Shown: piece by piece, positions 17,197 through 26,461 of the stretch
Layout: every line of letters starts with the position of its first letter
Position numbering within the stretch: position 1 is the first letter of the stretch
Assembly (NCBI GenBank): GCA_910576205.1
Contig: CAJTHL010000004.1
Location: 62,001 to 126,000, forward strand
Length of the DNA stretch: 64,000 nucleotides
Direction: 5' to 3'
From: Clostridia bacterium
Lineage (GTDB): Bacteria > Bacillota > Clostridia > Lachnospirales > Lachnospiraceae
Translations under genes and position numbers: made by a program
Notes under the pieces: model-generated
What the model saw: the letters and a program-made list of their open reading frames with translations, nothing else
The model's database searches: none
Told to the model about the DNA's origin: nothing

Positions 17197-18360
17197 TTAG
17201 AACACTAAATTTTGCTTTTCCTCCTTACTTTTATTTTCCATAAAATCTTCTATACAAGAAATCACCCTATCCTGTTCCTGCGGTTCCAGATATGGATGTA
17301 ACGGAAGGGCTAAGACTCTTTGGCATACATTTTCTGACACTGTCAACTTTACCTTCACACAGTTCATCCCTTGAAAAGCCCTCTGTTGATGCATCGTTTT
17401 GGGATAATAAATCATAGAAGGAATTTCATGTTCTTTCAGATAAACCTGTAATCCATTTCTCTCTTTTTCATCTTTCAATAAAATGGAATATTGCGCCCAG
17501 CTTGAATAGTAGCCTTTTTTTATTATAGGGAGCTTTACAAGGCCTTCCAGATTCTGCGTGTATCTGGCTGCCACTTTGTTAACATTCTCCAATTCATAAT
17601 CACAAAACGCCTTTAATTTAACTTGTAGGATAGCTGCCTGTAATGTATCCAGTCGCGAATTCATACCAACACGAACATTATCATATTTATCCAATCCTTT
17701 TCCATGAATCCGATAGGATTTTAATAATCCAGCCCATTCTTCATTATTGGTAAACACTGCTCCGCCATCTCCATAGCACCCCAGGGGTTTTGCCGGAAAA
17801 AAGGATGTTGTAGAAATATCTCCCAAACTACATGCCTTACATCCATCCATTTGACCTCCAAAGCCTTGTGCGCCATCCTCTAACAAAAGCAGACCATATT
17901 TCTCTGCAACCTTACGAATACCGGAATAATCTGCTGGTTGTCCAAAAAGATCTACTGCGATAATTGCTTTTGGAATTAATTTCCCTTCTTTCTTTACTAT
18001 CTGGATTGCTTCATCTAAAGATGCCGGCGACATATTAAAAGTATCCTCGTCTATATCTACAAAAACAGGTATAGCACCTTCAAACGCCACTACTTCTCCA
18101 GATGCAAAAAAAGTGAAATCTGGAACAAAAACAGCGTCTCCTGGACCAATATTCCAGGTCATTAGGGCTAAAGAAAGTGCATCTGTACCATTTCCACAAG
18201 TAATACAATATTTAACTCCTACATATTCTGCAAGCCGTTCCTCCAGATCACTTACCTGTTGCCCAGAAATAAAATTTCCTGTATTTATTACTTTTGTAAC
18301 CACAGTATCAATATCTGGTTTCAACTTCTGATACTGTTTTTGTAAATCTCGAAACTGCAT
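17197..18360 (-). CDS. wbpE: WbpE-like UDP-3-keto-GlcNAcA aminotransferase
   Basis: 387 aa DegT/DnrJ/EryC1 aminotransferase. The PLP lysine is Lys191 in SFFPAKPLGCYGDGG, and NSRLDTLQAAIL and LPLHPYLEPQ follow; this combination is characteristic of WbpE/WlbC. It aminates the 3-keto sugar formed by WbpB on the way to UDP-2,3-diacetamido-2,3-dideoxy-glucuronate. Its partners wbpA, wbpB and wbpD lie 12 kb upstream in the same operon, so the pathway is split by transferases and modifying genes. The ATG directly follows the previous stop, with AGAGGGG as site. Confidence 0.88.
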   Translation of the reverse strand: MQFRDLQKQYQKLKPDIDTVVTKVINTGNFISGQQVSDLEERLAEYVGVKYCITCGNGTDALSLALMTWNIGPGDAVFVPDFTFFASGEVVAFEGAIPVFVDIDEDTFNMSPASLDEAIQIVKKEGKLIPKAIIAVDLFGQPADYSGIRKVAEKYGLLLLEDGAQGFGGQMDGCKACSLGDISTTSFFPAKPLGCYGDGGAVFTNNEEWAGLLKSYRIHGKGLDKYDNVRVGMNSRLDTLQAAILQVKLKAFCDYELENVNKVAARYTQNLEGLVKLPIIKKGYYSSWAQYSILLKDEKERNGLQVYLKEHEIPSMIYYPKTMHQQRAFQGMNCVKVKLTVSENVCQRVLALPLHPYLEPQEQDRVISCIEDFMENKSKEEKQNLVF

Positions 18361-19824
18361 CTATTTTCCCCTCTGGTTATTATTTTCTATTATTTCTTTT
18401 ACTGCCTTCTGACCATTCTCTTTAGCTCCAGATTTCCACATTTCCTCCACAACGTCGAATTCTGTGTTTTCCTTCTCATTTATTAAATCTTCTAATTCTT
18501 GTATCGTAGAAAACTTTTGCGCACATCCGCTTTCCATTAAAGGCGCACATATTTCCACCATAAATTCTTTTATTCCTTCAAAATTATAAATATATCTGCA
18601 AACATCAAAGCAAACTGCCTCATACAATACAGTTGACATTACACTGATGTGATGTTTTGCCAGAGAAAACAGCCGATATATATTCATATTTGGCTCTATA
18701 ATCTCTATGTCTTCACAATCAGCTAAAAGAAGATACTTATCTTTCCAGACAGATGCCTCTCCTGGATGAAATTTAAAATATATCTTATACCCTTCATTCC
18801 TATGTTTTTTACAAAAATTTACAGCAAGTTTTTCCAGTTCTCGTCCATCAGAAGAAAATTTCCCCGAATAAAAAACAATTCCTTTTTCATATGCCATTTC
18901 ATTATATTTAGTTCTCATACTTTCTAAAAATGGATTACCAATAGATATTATCTTAGTTCCTATTGGCAATCGTATCTGTTTATTCCAGAAGTCCCCATAT
19001 GTAAACAAGTAATCTGGTAATTCTTTTCCCATATTACTGGTATCAAAATAATTATACGCCAAGTGATTGCATACATGGCCATGCTGAAGCTCTATAACTG
19101 GAACAGAAAATTCTTTTGCAATTTTATACAGTGGATAAAGAGTTTCACTATAGTGACACTGTAAAATTATAACGTCTGGCCTGGTCCTCCTTAAAATTTT
19201 TCTATAATATTTTTCATAGATTTTATGGATATCACAATTATATTGAATCTCCTGGATAACAGCATCCGCAGAAATATTTTTGTCGTATTTTTTATTTATA
19301 TCATCACATAAACTATGAAGAAATTCATCTTCTTCTGGATCTATTTTATTTTGAGGTTTCAATAAAGATTGTATTTTCATCTTTAATTTATATGGCAAAA
19401 GTAGATCTACTCCTATTCCAGGTTTTTGAGGATTTCTTTTATTTCCCTTAATATAATAGCATCTTTCCACCTGGTATTTATCTTCGTATTCAAAATATTC
19501 AAAATACACATCTTTTATTTCACCATCTACATTTCTGTATGCCCCCTCCAGGCCTTGATCAAAATATAAAATATCACACTTTTTTAAGTGAAAATAATTC
19601 CAAACATCTTTTAAATACCCTTTACATAGCGGAAAATACCTCCCTTTTTTTCTCTTCGTTTCGCTTATTGTTATTTCTGGTAATTTATATATATCCTCTA
19701 ATCCTGTAATTACCATCCGGATTTTAATTCGCATTCCCTGCCAATAAGGGAATCCACAATAATTTCTTTCAAATAAAGCTCTCTCCTTCTCAAAATGCAA
19801 AAAATCCTGTGTTAATCCATCCAT
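18361..19824 (-). CDS. Putative GT-B glycosyltransferase with sialyltransferase/Kdo-transferase-like HP motif
   Basis: 487 aa, no signal peptide. The second half shows IELQHGH (246-250 for LQHGH), PDYLFTYGDFW, IGNPFLE, KFHPGE (His353-Pro354) and ISVMSTVLYEAV. This order of HG, HP and serine/threonine motifs is shared by bacterial polysialyltransferases and Kdo or CDP-polyol transferases that use CMP- or CDP-linked donors. It sits between the flippase and the pseudaminic acid genes, so it is the best candidate in the window for a CMP-pseudaminic acid transferase. The family is not named with certainty. CDP-glycerol-type transfer is an alternative. Confidence 0.6.
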   Translation of the reverse strand: MDGLTQDFLHFEKERALFERNYCGFPYWQGMRIKIRMVITGLEDIYKLPEITISETKRKKGRYFPLCKGYLKDVWNYFHLKKCDILYFDQGLEGAYRNVDGEIKDVYFEYFEYEDKYQVERCYYIKGNKRNPQKPGIGVDLLLPYKLKMKIQSLLKPQNKIDPEEDEFLHSLCDDINKKYDKNISADAVIQEIQYNCDIHKIYEKYYRKILRRTRPDVIILQCHYSETLYPLYKIAKEFSVPVIELQHGHVCNHLAYNYFDTSNMGKELPDYLFTYGDFWNKQIRLPIGTKIISIGNPFLESMRTKYNEMAYEKGIVFYSGKFSSDGRELEKLAVNFCKKHRNEGYKIYFKFHPGEASVWKDKYLLLADCEDIEIIEPNMNIYRLFSLAKHHISVMSTVLYEAVCFDVCRYIYNFEGIKEFMVEICAPLMESGCAQKFSTIQELEDLINEKENTEFDVVEEMWKSGAKENGQKAVKEIIENNNQRGK

Positions 19825-19832
19825 AACAGGTG

Positions 19833-21569
19833 CTACCTCTCCCTTAAAATCTTTCTACTTTCTATTCTATAAATCATATCACATCCCTCTATAGTTCCTA
19901 AGCGATGCGCTATAATAAGAAGAGTTTTTTTCCCATGAAGATTATTAATGGCCTCCATAACAGCAACTTCCGTTTCATTATCAAGCGCTGAAGTTGCCTC
20001 ATCAAAAATCAATAATTCTGGATCTGTATACAAAGCTCTGGCAATACCTATGCGTTGTCGTTGTCCACCCGATAGACGAATTCCCCTTTCCCCTATTTTC
20101 GTATCCAGACTTTCTGGAAGTCCCTTTACGAAATCTTCCAGCTGTGCTTCTTTCAATGCCTTCCAGACATATTCTTCATTAACCTTTTCCTTCGGTATAC
20201 CAAATGCAACATTAGCCTCAATAGTATCATCCAACATAAAAATCATCTGCGGAATATAACTGATATGGGATAGCCAGTTAGAATAATCTTTGGAAATATC
20301 AACACCATCTGAAAGAACCTGCCCTTTTTGCGGATGCAACAGCCCCAGGAGAATGTCTACAGCTGTAGTCTTTCCTGCACCGGAAGTTCCAACAATACCT
20401 ATCGATTTTCCGATTGGGATTTCCATATCAGCATCCATCAAAACAGGTGTTTTCGTATTAGGATAAGTATAAGTAATGTTTTTTAATTCTGCCTTTTCAT
20501 ATAATGTTATCTGTAATACATCATCTGCACATTTCTTCTTCGGACAAAATGATTCCTCTGTCGCATTTAATGTTTCTATTAGTTTATCTAATGCCGGTTC
20601 TTGATACGATATCGTATTCAATGCGGTACTCATCCTGTTTACACTTGGCATAAGACGCACCGCTGCAAATGCAAATGCAGTCAACTGCGGCAACATCGCA
20701 TCTATTTCCCTTCCACTGTATAATAAGATGGCGACCACTCCCAATATGACACTCATGCTGACTGCTTCTATTGAAAGTCTGGGAACATTACCTAATACAT
20801 TATTTACCTTTTCTGACTCAATCGCCCGTTTCCCGTATTTAGAAAACTGATTTAAGAAATACCACTCTTTCGATTCAACCTTTATTTCCTTTATCCCGTT
20901 TATGGATTGCAAAAGCCATTTATATACTTCGGCAGAATTTTTCTGATTCTTTAACCCGGCTTTTTTCAATACCGGCCGTATAATACCTTCAATCATTAAC
21001 AGGCCAATTCCTAATATTCCAGCACACAAAAAAGCCATTAAGGGGTCTGTGATAATAATTGTTGCAATTAAAGCAATACTTACAAAACCTTCTGTAAAAA
21101 AACCGAGTACAGAATTAATCAAAGAAAATGCAAAGCTTGTATCATTCCCAACAATTCTTATAATCTCTCCGCTTTCCGCATATAAAAAATATTCATATGG
21201 TCTTCTTAGGTATCTTTCCATTAATTGTTCTTGTATTGCCAACCGGTTATTGCAGATAAAGCGATATTGTACATAATACTCCAAGAACAAATAAATATTT
21301 TTGAATATATAGATAAAAATCAGCATTACAATTATTAAGATCATAAATGTCTTTGTTGAATGTATATCAAATATATTACAAACATATTTTACTGTTTCAT
21401 TTTTTTCGATTAAATCAGGTGTCGTCACAGCCGAAACAAGAGGCAGAAGCAGTCCAACACCTAATGTTTCTAAAAAGGCCCCAAATATCATCATGATAGT
21501 AATAAAAAATATACGGGTCTTCTGTTTTTTATTTAAGATTATCCGGATTTTGTTAATTATTCGAAACAT
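19833..21569 (-). CDS. ABC transporter, fused membrane and ATPase, PglK-like oligosaccharide flippase
   Basis: 578 aa half-transporter acting as a homodimer. About six membrane helices occupy residues 20-310, and the nucleotide-binding domain has Walker A GTSGAGKTT, the signature LSGGQRQR and Walker B LLIFDEAT. Overall it resembles PglK/WlaB, which flip lipid-linked oligosaccharides across the membrane. It is the only export candidate recognised in the left 38 kb, so it probably moves the completed, pseudaminic-acid-bearing unit. An unrelated lipid-export role cannot be ruled out. It overlaps the previous methyltransferase gene by 17 bp. Confidence 0.85.
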   Translation of the reverse strand: MFRIINKIRIILNKKQKTRIFFITIMMIFGAFLETLGVGLLLPLVSAVTTPDLIEKNETVKYVCNIFDIHSTKTFMILIIVMLIFIYIFKNIYLFLEYYVQYRFICNNRLAIQEQLMERYLRRPYEYFLYAESGEIIRIVGNDTSFAFSLINSVLGFFTEGFVSIALIATIIITDPLMAFLCAGILGIGLLMIEGIIRPVLKKAGLKNQKNSAEVYKWLLQSINGIKEIKVESKEWYFLNQFSKYGKRAIESEKVNNVLGNVPRLSIEAVSMSVILGVVAILLYSGREIDAMLPQLTAFAFAAVRLMPSVNRMSTALNTISYQEPALDKLIETLNATEESFCPKKKCADDVLQITLYEKAELKNITYTYPNTKTPVLMDADMEIPIGKSIGIVGTSGAGKTTAVDILLGLLHPQKGQVLSDGVDISKDYSNWLSHISYIPQMIFMLDDTIEANVAFGIPKEKVNEEYVWKALKEAQLEDFVKGLPESLDTKIGERGIRLSGGQRQRIGIARALYTDPELLIFDEATSALDNETEVAVMEAINNLHGKKTLLIIAHRLGTIEGCDMIYRIESRKILRER

Positions 21570-22401
21570 TTAAAGCCCTCTCATTTATATAAATATGCAG
21601 ATGACTTCGATAGTCACAATAAGATGACTCTATGCGTACTTTAACCCTCATTTGCATTTCTTTTGCTAAATCCTGTGTAATATTTTTCATGCTAATTAAA
21701 TCATGCCAATAACTCCCATCAGAAAAAATAAGCCGGTCTGTATTTAGATTTTGCATATAATCTACCTCCGAAATACCATAAAAATTATGGTAAAATCTAT
21801 ACGCATTTGCAATATCTGGTATATCAAGATGTCCAATATATAAAGATCCATTTTCTTTAGCTGCCAAAAGTGAGTTTTTCAAAAAAAGCTCTATATCTTT
21901 AGGCTTGCAATATTGAACTACCCCAAATGAAAACATCTTTGTGATATCTGGTTGCATATTCTTGTAAGGCTCTAAAAAAGATTGTTGCCAATACTGCACT
22001 TTTTTATTTTTTTGCTTAGCAATCTCAATCTTACTTTCTGCAAAATCGAATCCATAGCCTCCCCTGCAAAATTTAAGAAGCCCCGTATCTACAGACCCCT
22101 CTCCTGCACCAATATCAAGAAAAACATCCTGTTCTTCCAATTCTATTAAATCTGCAATTATTTTTACATAACCTTCTATCGCTACAGAAGATATGTCTCC
22201 ATGCACTTGCCTCTCTTTTTCGTTCCACGCTTTCTGGATCATTTCATAGTTTTCAGCCTTCATTGCTTGCTGCGAAAATTTGAAAATTTTCACCCCAAGG
22301 CGGCTTCTTATTCTATTAATCAGACTCCATAAATGGTATGTTACACTGCGATTTATTCTTTTTACCATCATCTTTTCATCTTCCTTTCCTGTTACATTCA
22401 T
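21553..22401 (-). CDS. Class I SAM-dependent methyltransferase
   Basis: 282 aa if started at the ATG that overlaps the preceding stop by 4 bp. An internal ATG pair twelve codons later has a better site (GGAAAGGAAG) and is an equally good start. The SAM-binding motif FLDIGAGEGSVD is clear, followed by the acidic YGFDFAESKIEIA strand. There is no membrane segment. It lies between the FemAB-like gene and the flippase, consistent with O- or N-methylation of the oligosaccharide. The target is unknown. Confidence 0.75.
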   Translation of the reverse strand: MNVTGKEDEKMMVKRINRSVTYHLWSLINRIRSRLGVKIFKFSQQAMKAENYEMIQKAWNEKERQVHGDISSVAIEGYVKIIADLIELEEQDVFLDIGAGEGSVDTGLLKFCRGGYGFDFAESKIEIAKQKNKKVQYWQQSFLEPYKNMQPDITKMFSFGVVQYCKPKDIELFLKNSLLAAKENGSLYIGHLDIPDIANAYRFYHNFYGISEVDYMQNLNTDRLIFSDGSYWHDLISMKNITQDLAKEMQMRVKVRIESSYCDYRSHLHIYINERALNVSNN

Positions 22402-23375
22402 TTATTCAAAATTTCTTTTATTGCCTGCACCCTTTTAATTCTTCTGCTTTCTTTCTGAACATAAAAATATGGCTCCATAAATGAGTTAAAACGACTGTTA
22501 TAGTCTGCTACTCCTGGTATCATACTACCTTCAAAATCATATATTTTTCCTAAATTTATCGCATCTAATATTCCCTTCCAGTCTAACAATGCCCTCGCTC
22601 CCTTCTTTACTGGGTCGAATGCAACAAATAGAGTATAATTTCTATCAAAATCTAAAACACTATAAAGTGCTGCGCTTATTCTGTTCATTTCATCATAGGC
22701 AAAATCAATTTTCAATGCGCTATGTTCCTGCAATGATCTTGACAAATTCATATATCGCTCTTTTGTAAAAGAAATCGGAACATCCTTCTGTCTATAATAC
22801 CACTCAAAGAAGTCGTAAAACTTTTCCCAATCTGTCTCTGTTTTTATAGAATATTTTTCTTTCGCTTTTAGGATTTCTTTTCTTCTATATTTCTGTAAAT
22901 TATTCCATAAAATTTTTTCATCTACATTTTGAGGGTATATTACATGGGAATAATAAGTCTGCTGTTTAAATCCATTTCTGTAAAAAGCCATCCAGTTTTT
23001 ATTTTGAGGTTGAAATGGAATGTTAAAGATATCGTAGTAAGGCAATAATTTTATTATTTCTTCACAGATCTCTTCCTCAAAAGAGTTTTTTTTATAATAG
23101 GATGTTCTATTTTCATAATCAAACCAAATACCTATTCTGGGAGTCATCCATGGATTCCCTATATGCCAAAATATTTTTCTCTTGGTATATTCAAAGGGGA
23201 AAGCAGCTACAATCTTATCATTTTTTTTAATTAAAATCACTTTCCAATCATCTGTATCATCACATACCGCATCAAAGTACCAATCTTTCATAAAAATACT
23301 GATATCCTGTTTTTGTGTACAAATAGCTCTCCATTCTTGTTTGCTATTTTCAAAATCATATTCTGGCATATCCAT
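22398..23375 (-). CDS. GNAT/FemAB-type (BioF2-like) N-acyltransferase
   Basis: 325 aa. The protein has a double GNAT layout as in FemAB and BioF2-like proteins. The central LQKYRRKEILKAKEK segment, the ALLDWKGILDAI helix and FEGSMIPGVADYNSRF near the end are typical of such enzymes in glycan clusters. These may add an acyl or aminoacyl group to a sugar amine. A GGAGAGG site precedes the start closely. It overlaps the methyltransferase gene by 4 bp. It might supply the acylation that PseH would do, though FemAB-like proteins more often use aminoacyl donors. Confidence 0.65.
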   Translation of the reverse strand: MDMPEYDFENSKQEWRAICTQKQDISIFMKDWYFDAVCDDTDDWKVILIKKNDKIVAAFPFEYTKRKIFWHIGNPWMTPRIGIWFDYENRTSYYKKNSFEEEICEEIIKLLPYYDIFNIPFQPQNKNWMAFYRNGFKQQTYYSHVIYPQNVDEKILWNNLQKYRRKEILKAKEKYSIKTETDWEKFYDFFEWYYRQKDVPISFTKERYMNLSRSLQEHSALKIDFAYDEMNRISAALYSVLDFDRNYTLFVAFDPVKKGARALLDWKGILDAINLGKIYDFEGSMIPGVADYNSRFNSFMEPYFYVQKESRRIKRVQAIKEILNK

Positions 23376-23405
23376 ATCCTCTCCATATACAGTAAAAGCA
23401 CCTTC

Positions 23406-24710
23406 TTAAATGTTTTTTTCTAACATCAGTTTCTCTAATATTTTCTTATATAGTTTCCTCTGATAACCTGTAGAAGAAAGACTCACTGATGTATTATGCC
23501 AAAGCAGAACTACTTCTCCATAAAATTCTTTGATTAAGTCTAGCATTTTACTAGCTTTATCATAAGCTTCTTCTTCTGATAAATACATATATTGTTTTGA
23601 ATGAAGAGTACACTCCATTATGGATAGTGGATGTAGCATTAAGGATGTTAATTGTTTTGTAAAAGGGTTAATCCACCTCACTGCTCTACAGGTTCCCAGT
23701 CTAAATCCCAGGACATCTGCATATCCCATAGTGAAATCATCTGTAACTCCGGCTGCAATTAAATATTCCATATCTTCCGGGTTTCGGCTATAAAGATAAT
23801 GATTCCTATTCCATTTAATTTCTTCTTTAAAAATTTTCTCTAATTTTCTCTTTTCTTTATCCGTCTTTTCTGGCCTTTGTCCTGATGAAAAACTAAGATG
23901 TAATCCAATTATTGCTCCATCCTTTTTTAAGAAACGCAATAATTTTTTAACCCTAAAAGTCCTTTTATAATAGCGATTGTCAAGTTCAGATTTCCCACCA
24001 GCCTTTATAAAATAAACTTTTGTACATTTATCACTCCCCCAAAGTCTTTCAACACTGTTATCCATCTCTATCAGCCATGGAAAGGTATATATATCATCAT
24101 ATTTTTCATACCTACACAAAAGCTTTAAACTTTCAAATACATTTTTTTCGCGATAAACAACTCTTTTAATTAATGTCCTAAGTGCATGATATAAACTATC
24201 TATCTGCCATATTTGATCCACATCATGTGTCAAATAAATATGTTTATATCCTAAAGCAGAATCTTCCACAGTCATTCCGGCTTCCCGTAACCATTTCCTC
24301 AATAGTTTCCCATACTCGTCTACTATCGGGCGCATTAAAAATCCCGCTCTGTATGGTAAAGACCTTCTGCCAATGATCCTTCCATACTTATCACGGTTTT
24401 TTTTATCTATACATTCTTCATACCGTGTAATCAAAAAAAAGGTACTTGCTATGATATCTGCTTCCACAATAATCTGAGAACCTACCTTTAGTATCTTTTC
24501 ATTTCCAAATAATAATGGTACTCCCTCTAATTCTTTTAACGGTATTTGTGGCATACTGTCTGCTGTCATATAAATATTTTTGTCAAAGAAATTTGATGGA
24601 ATAATAACAATCGGAGCCTTTGATTCATTCGCATATGCGACGTTTTTTGCTAAATGGCTATTCTGTTCACCCAGTAAGAATCCTATAATATATTGTACAA
24701 AATCCTCCAT
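23406..24710 (-). CDS. Polysaccharide-deacetylase-like protein
   Basis: 434 aa. An amino-terminal region of about 150 residues without known motif is followed by the NodB-like motif YLTHDVD (161-165 for THDVD), the first metal-binding block of carbohydrate esterase family 4. Later GLHLSFSSG and LMLHPLS could be further blocks, and LLWHNTS near the end resembles the final histidine motif. There is no signal peptide, so it acts in the cytosol, as other members found inside glycan clusters do. It may deacetylate a lipid-linked sugar, creating an amine for the nearby acyl- or methyltransferase. Confidence 0.7.
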   Translation of the reverse strand: MEDFVQYIIGFLLGEQNSHLAKNVAYANESKAPIVIIPSNFFDKNIYMTADSMPQIPLKELEGVPLLFGNEKILKVGSQIIVEADIIASTFFLITRYEECIDKKNRDKYGRIIGRRSLPYRAGFLMRPIVDEYGKLLRKWLREAGMTVEDSALGYKHIYLTHDVDQIWQIDSLYHALRTLIKRVVYREKNVFESLKLLCRYEKYDDIYTFPWLIEMDNSVERLWGSDKCTKVYFIKAGGKSELDNRYYKRTFRVKKLLRFLKKDGAIIGLHLSFSSGQRPEKTDKEKRKLEKIFKEEIKWNRNHYLYSRNPEDMEYLIAAGVTDDFTMGYADVLGFRLGTCRAVRWINPFTKQLTSLMLHPLSIMECTLHSKQYMYLSEEEAYDKASKMLDLIKEFYGEVVLLWHNTSVSLSSTGYQRKLYKKILEKLMLEKNI

Positions 24711-24727
24711 CTCTATTTCCTCTACCT

Positions 24728-26416
24728 TCAGATCGCTAAACCTTCCTTGCTGGCTCCCTCTATATATTTCATTAGATACTTATATACCATAAAAAGCTTC
24801 ATTTCTTCTCTCTGCCAATTATATTTTTCTCTTACAGCCTTTTTCCCATTCTCTCCCATTTGAATCGCAATCTCTGGATAATCCATGATATACTGTACTG
24901 CTTTAACTGCCTCTTCCATATCATTATATGGAACAGCAATACCGCACTTGTTTTCTTCAACAATCTGTTTCCAAATTGGAAAGCCGGAACATACAACTGG
25001 TAGCCCTGCCTCCATGTATTCAAATAATTTAATTGGCCAGCTATAAAATATGTTAGGGGTGTTCTTCAATATACATAGACCAATATCACTTTTTTTATAA
25101 AGCTGATTTACTTCTTCACGATCCAAATATCCCAAACACTCTACTTTCTCCCACGAATCTATATTTTCTAATTCTCTTTTGTAAGAATCACTTAATGAGC
25201 CAGCTAATAACAGTTTTCCATTTATCCTCCCCATCATTCTTACATACATAGAGATATTTCTTTCTTCTGCCATTCCTCCGCAATAGCAAAGCGTTGCTTC
25301 TTTCAAAAATTTCTCTGAGATATTTTTATCAGCTTTTTTTTCTTCTCTCCCCCAGTTATATTTTTCTTGGACAAGCTTTCTTCCATTCTTTCCCATTTCC
25401 TCGGCCCATTTAGGACTGCTGAAAATTCTGTTAATCGCATCTGCAATTTCTTCTGGTTTACTTGGATTCACGCAAATTCCACATCCATTTTTCTCCACAA
25501 TTTCTTTCCATAAGGGGAAATCAGAAGCTATAACCGGCAGTCCGGCTTCCATATATTCAAAAAGCTTATTAGGTGAATCCTCAACTACATTCCCTACTGG
25601 AAGATTCAAGACCAAACCGACCATACTTTTCTGTAGTATTTTCTTAATATCTTTCCTGTCCACATAGCCGGGTTCACACACCTTTTCCCAGCTATTATAT
25701 TTCATTAATTTGTCTCTTAATTCTTTTGACAAACTACCAGTAAGATACAAATTTCCGTTAACCTGTTGCATGGCTTCAATCATATTGAATATTCCATTTG
25801 TATCCGATATTTCTCCTGTATAACATACAATTTTTTCTCTTTCCTCAAATGGCTTGGCAACACTCTCGTTATTATGAATAATCGGAAAATTCGCAATGCA
25901 GCTTACGTTAGTAGTCAGTTTCTTACATCTTTTTTCTATATAGGGAGTTGCTGTAATTATATAATCAGCTTTTTTTATACCATAATCTTCATGTATTTCG
26001 AGAAGCTTTATTATATATCTTCCTAAAAAACTTCCATATTTATTATATATTCGTGGTTGAACCTGACGAGGAGCATCCTCATGCATATCATATATTACAT
26101 ACTTTCCCTGTCTCTTCATATACAAAAGTACTGATAATAAAGAGTCCTCATGAAAATGATATATATCTGCACTTAACGAAATTAAAATTTTTTTTAATTC
26201 TTTTATATAAAAGAAAAAAGACTTTTTTATATTTTTATAAGGCAGGCAAATTGTAGTAATTTGCACATTATTATATTTACCATTTAATACTTTTCCATTT
26301 CTATTCGATGTTACATAAAATACCTGATGACCGCATTTCGCTAAAGAACAACACTCTTTCTGAAAAATCCGTATATCATCAGGTCTATGTCCATATGCAA
26401 CATGTACAATTTTCAT
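24728..26416 (-). CDS. GT4 glycosyltransferase with a duplicated donor-binding domain
   Basis: 562 aa. Residues 1-190 form the usual GT-B acceptor half (MKIVHVAYGHRPDDIRIF). Residues of about 195-360 form a GT4 donor half with LFEYMEAGLPVIASDFPLWKE. A second, clearly homologous copy follows at about 373-541, with LFEYMEAGLPVVCSGFPIWKQ. Both end in KYNW-REE. Ordinary GT4 enzymes have one such half, so this is a tandem domain duplication rather than two genes: the frame is continuous, with no start between the copies. The second copy may be non-catalytic. GAGGGG precedes the start. Confidence 0.8.
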   Translation of the reverse strand: MKIVHVAYGHRPDDIRIFQKECCSLAKCGHQVFYVTSNRNGKVLNGKYNNVQITTICLPYKNIKKSFFFYIKELKKILISLSADIYHFHEDSLLSVLLYMKRQGKYVIYDMHEDAPRQVQPRIYNKYGSFLGRYIIKLLEIHEDYGIKKADYIITATPYIEKRCKKLTTNVSCIANFPIIHNNESVAKPFEEREKIVCYTGEISDTNGIFNMIEAMQQVNGNLYLTGSLSKELRDKLMKYNSWEKVCEPGYVDRKDIKKILQKSMVGLVLNLPVGNVVEDSPNKLFEYMEAGLPVIASDFPLWKEIVEKNGCGICVNPSKPEEIADAINRIFSSPKWAEEMGKNGRKLVQEKYNWGREEKKADKNISEKFLKEATLCYCGGMAEERNISMYVRMMGRINGKLLLAGSLSDSYKRELENIDSWEKVECLGYLDREEVNQLYKKSDIGLCILKNTPNIFYSWPIKLFEYMEAGLPVVCSGFPIWKQIVEENKCGIAVPYNDMEEAVKAVQYIMDYPEIAIQMGENGKKAVREKYNWQREEMKLFMVYKYLMKYIEGASKEGLAI

Positions 26417-26461
26417 TTACTACCCCTCTTTTAATCTTTGTAAAAATCATTCTCTGATTTT

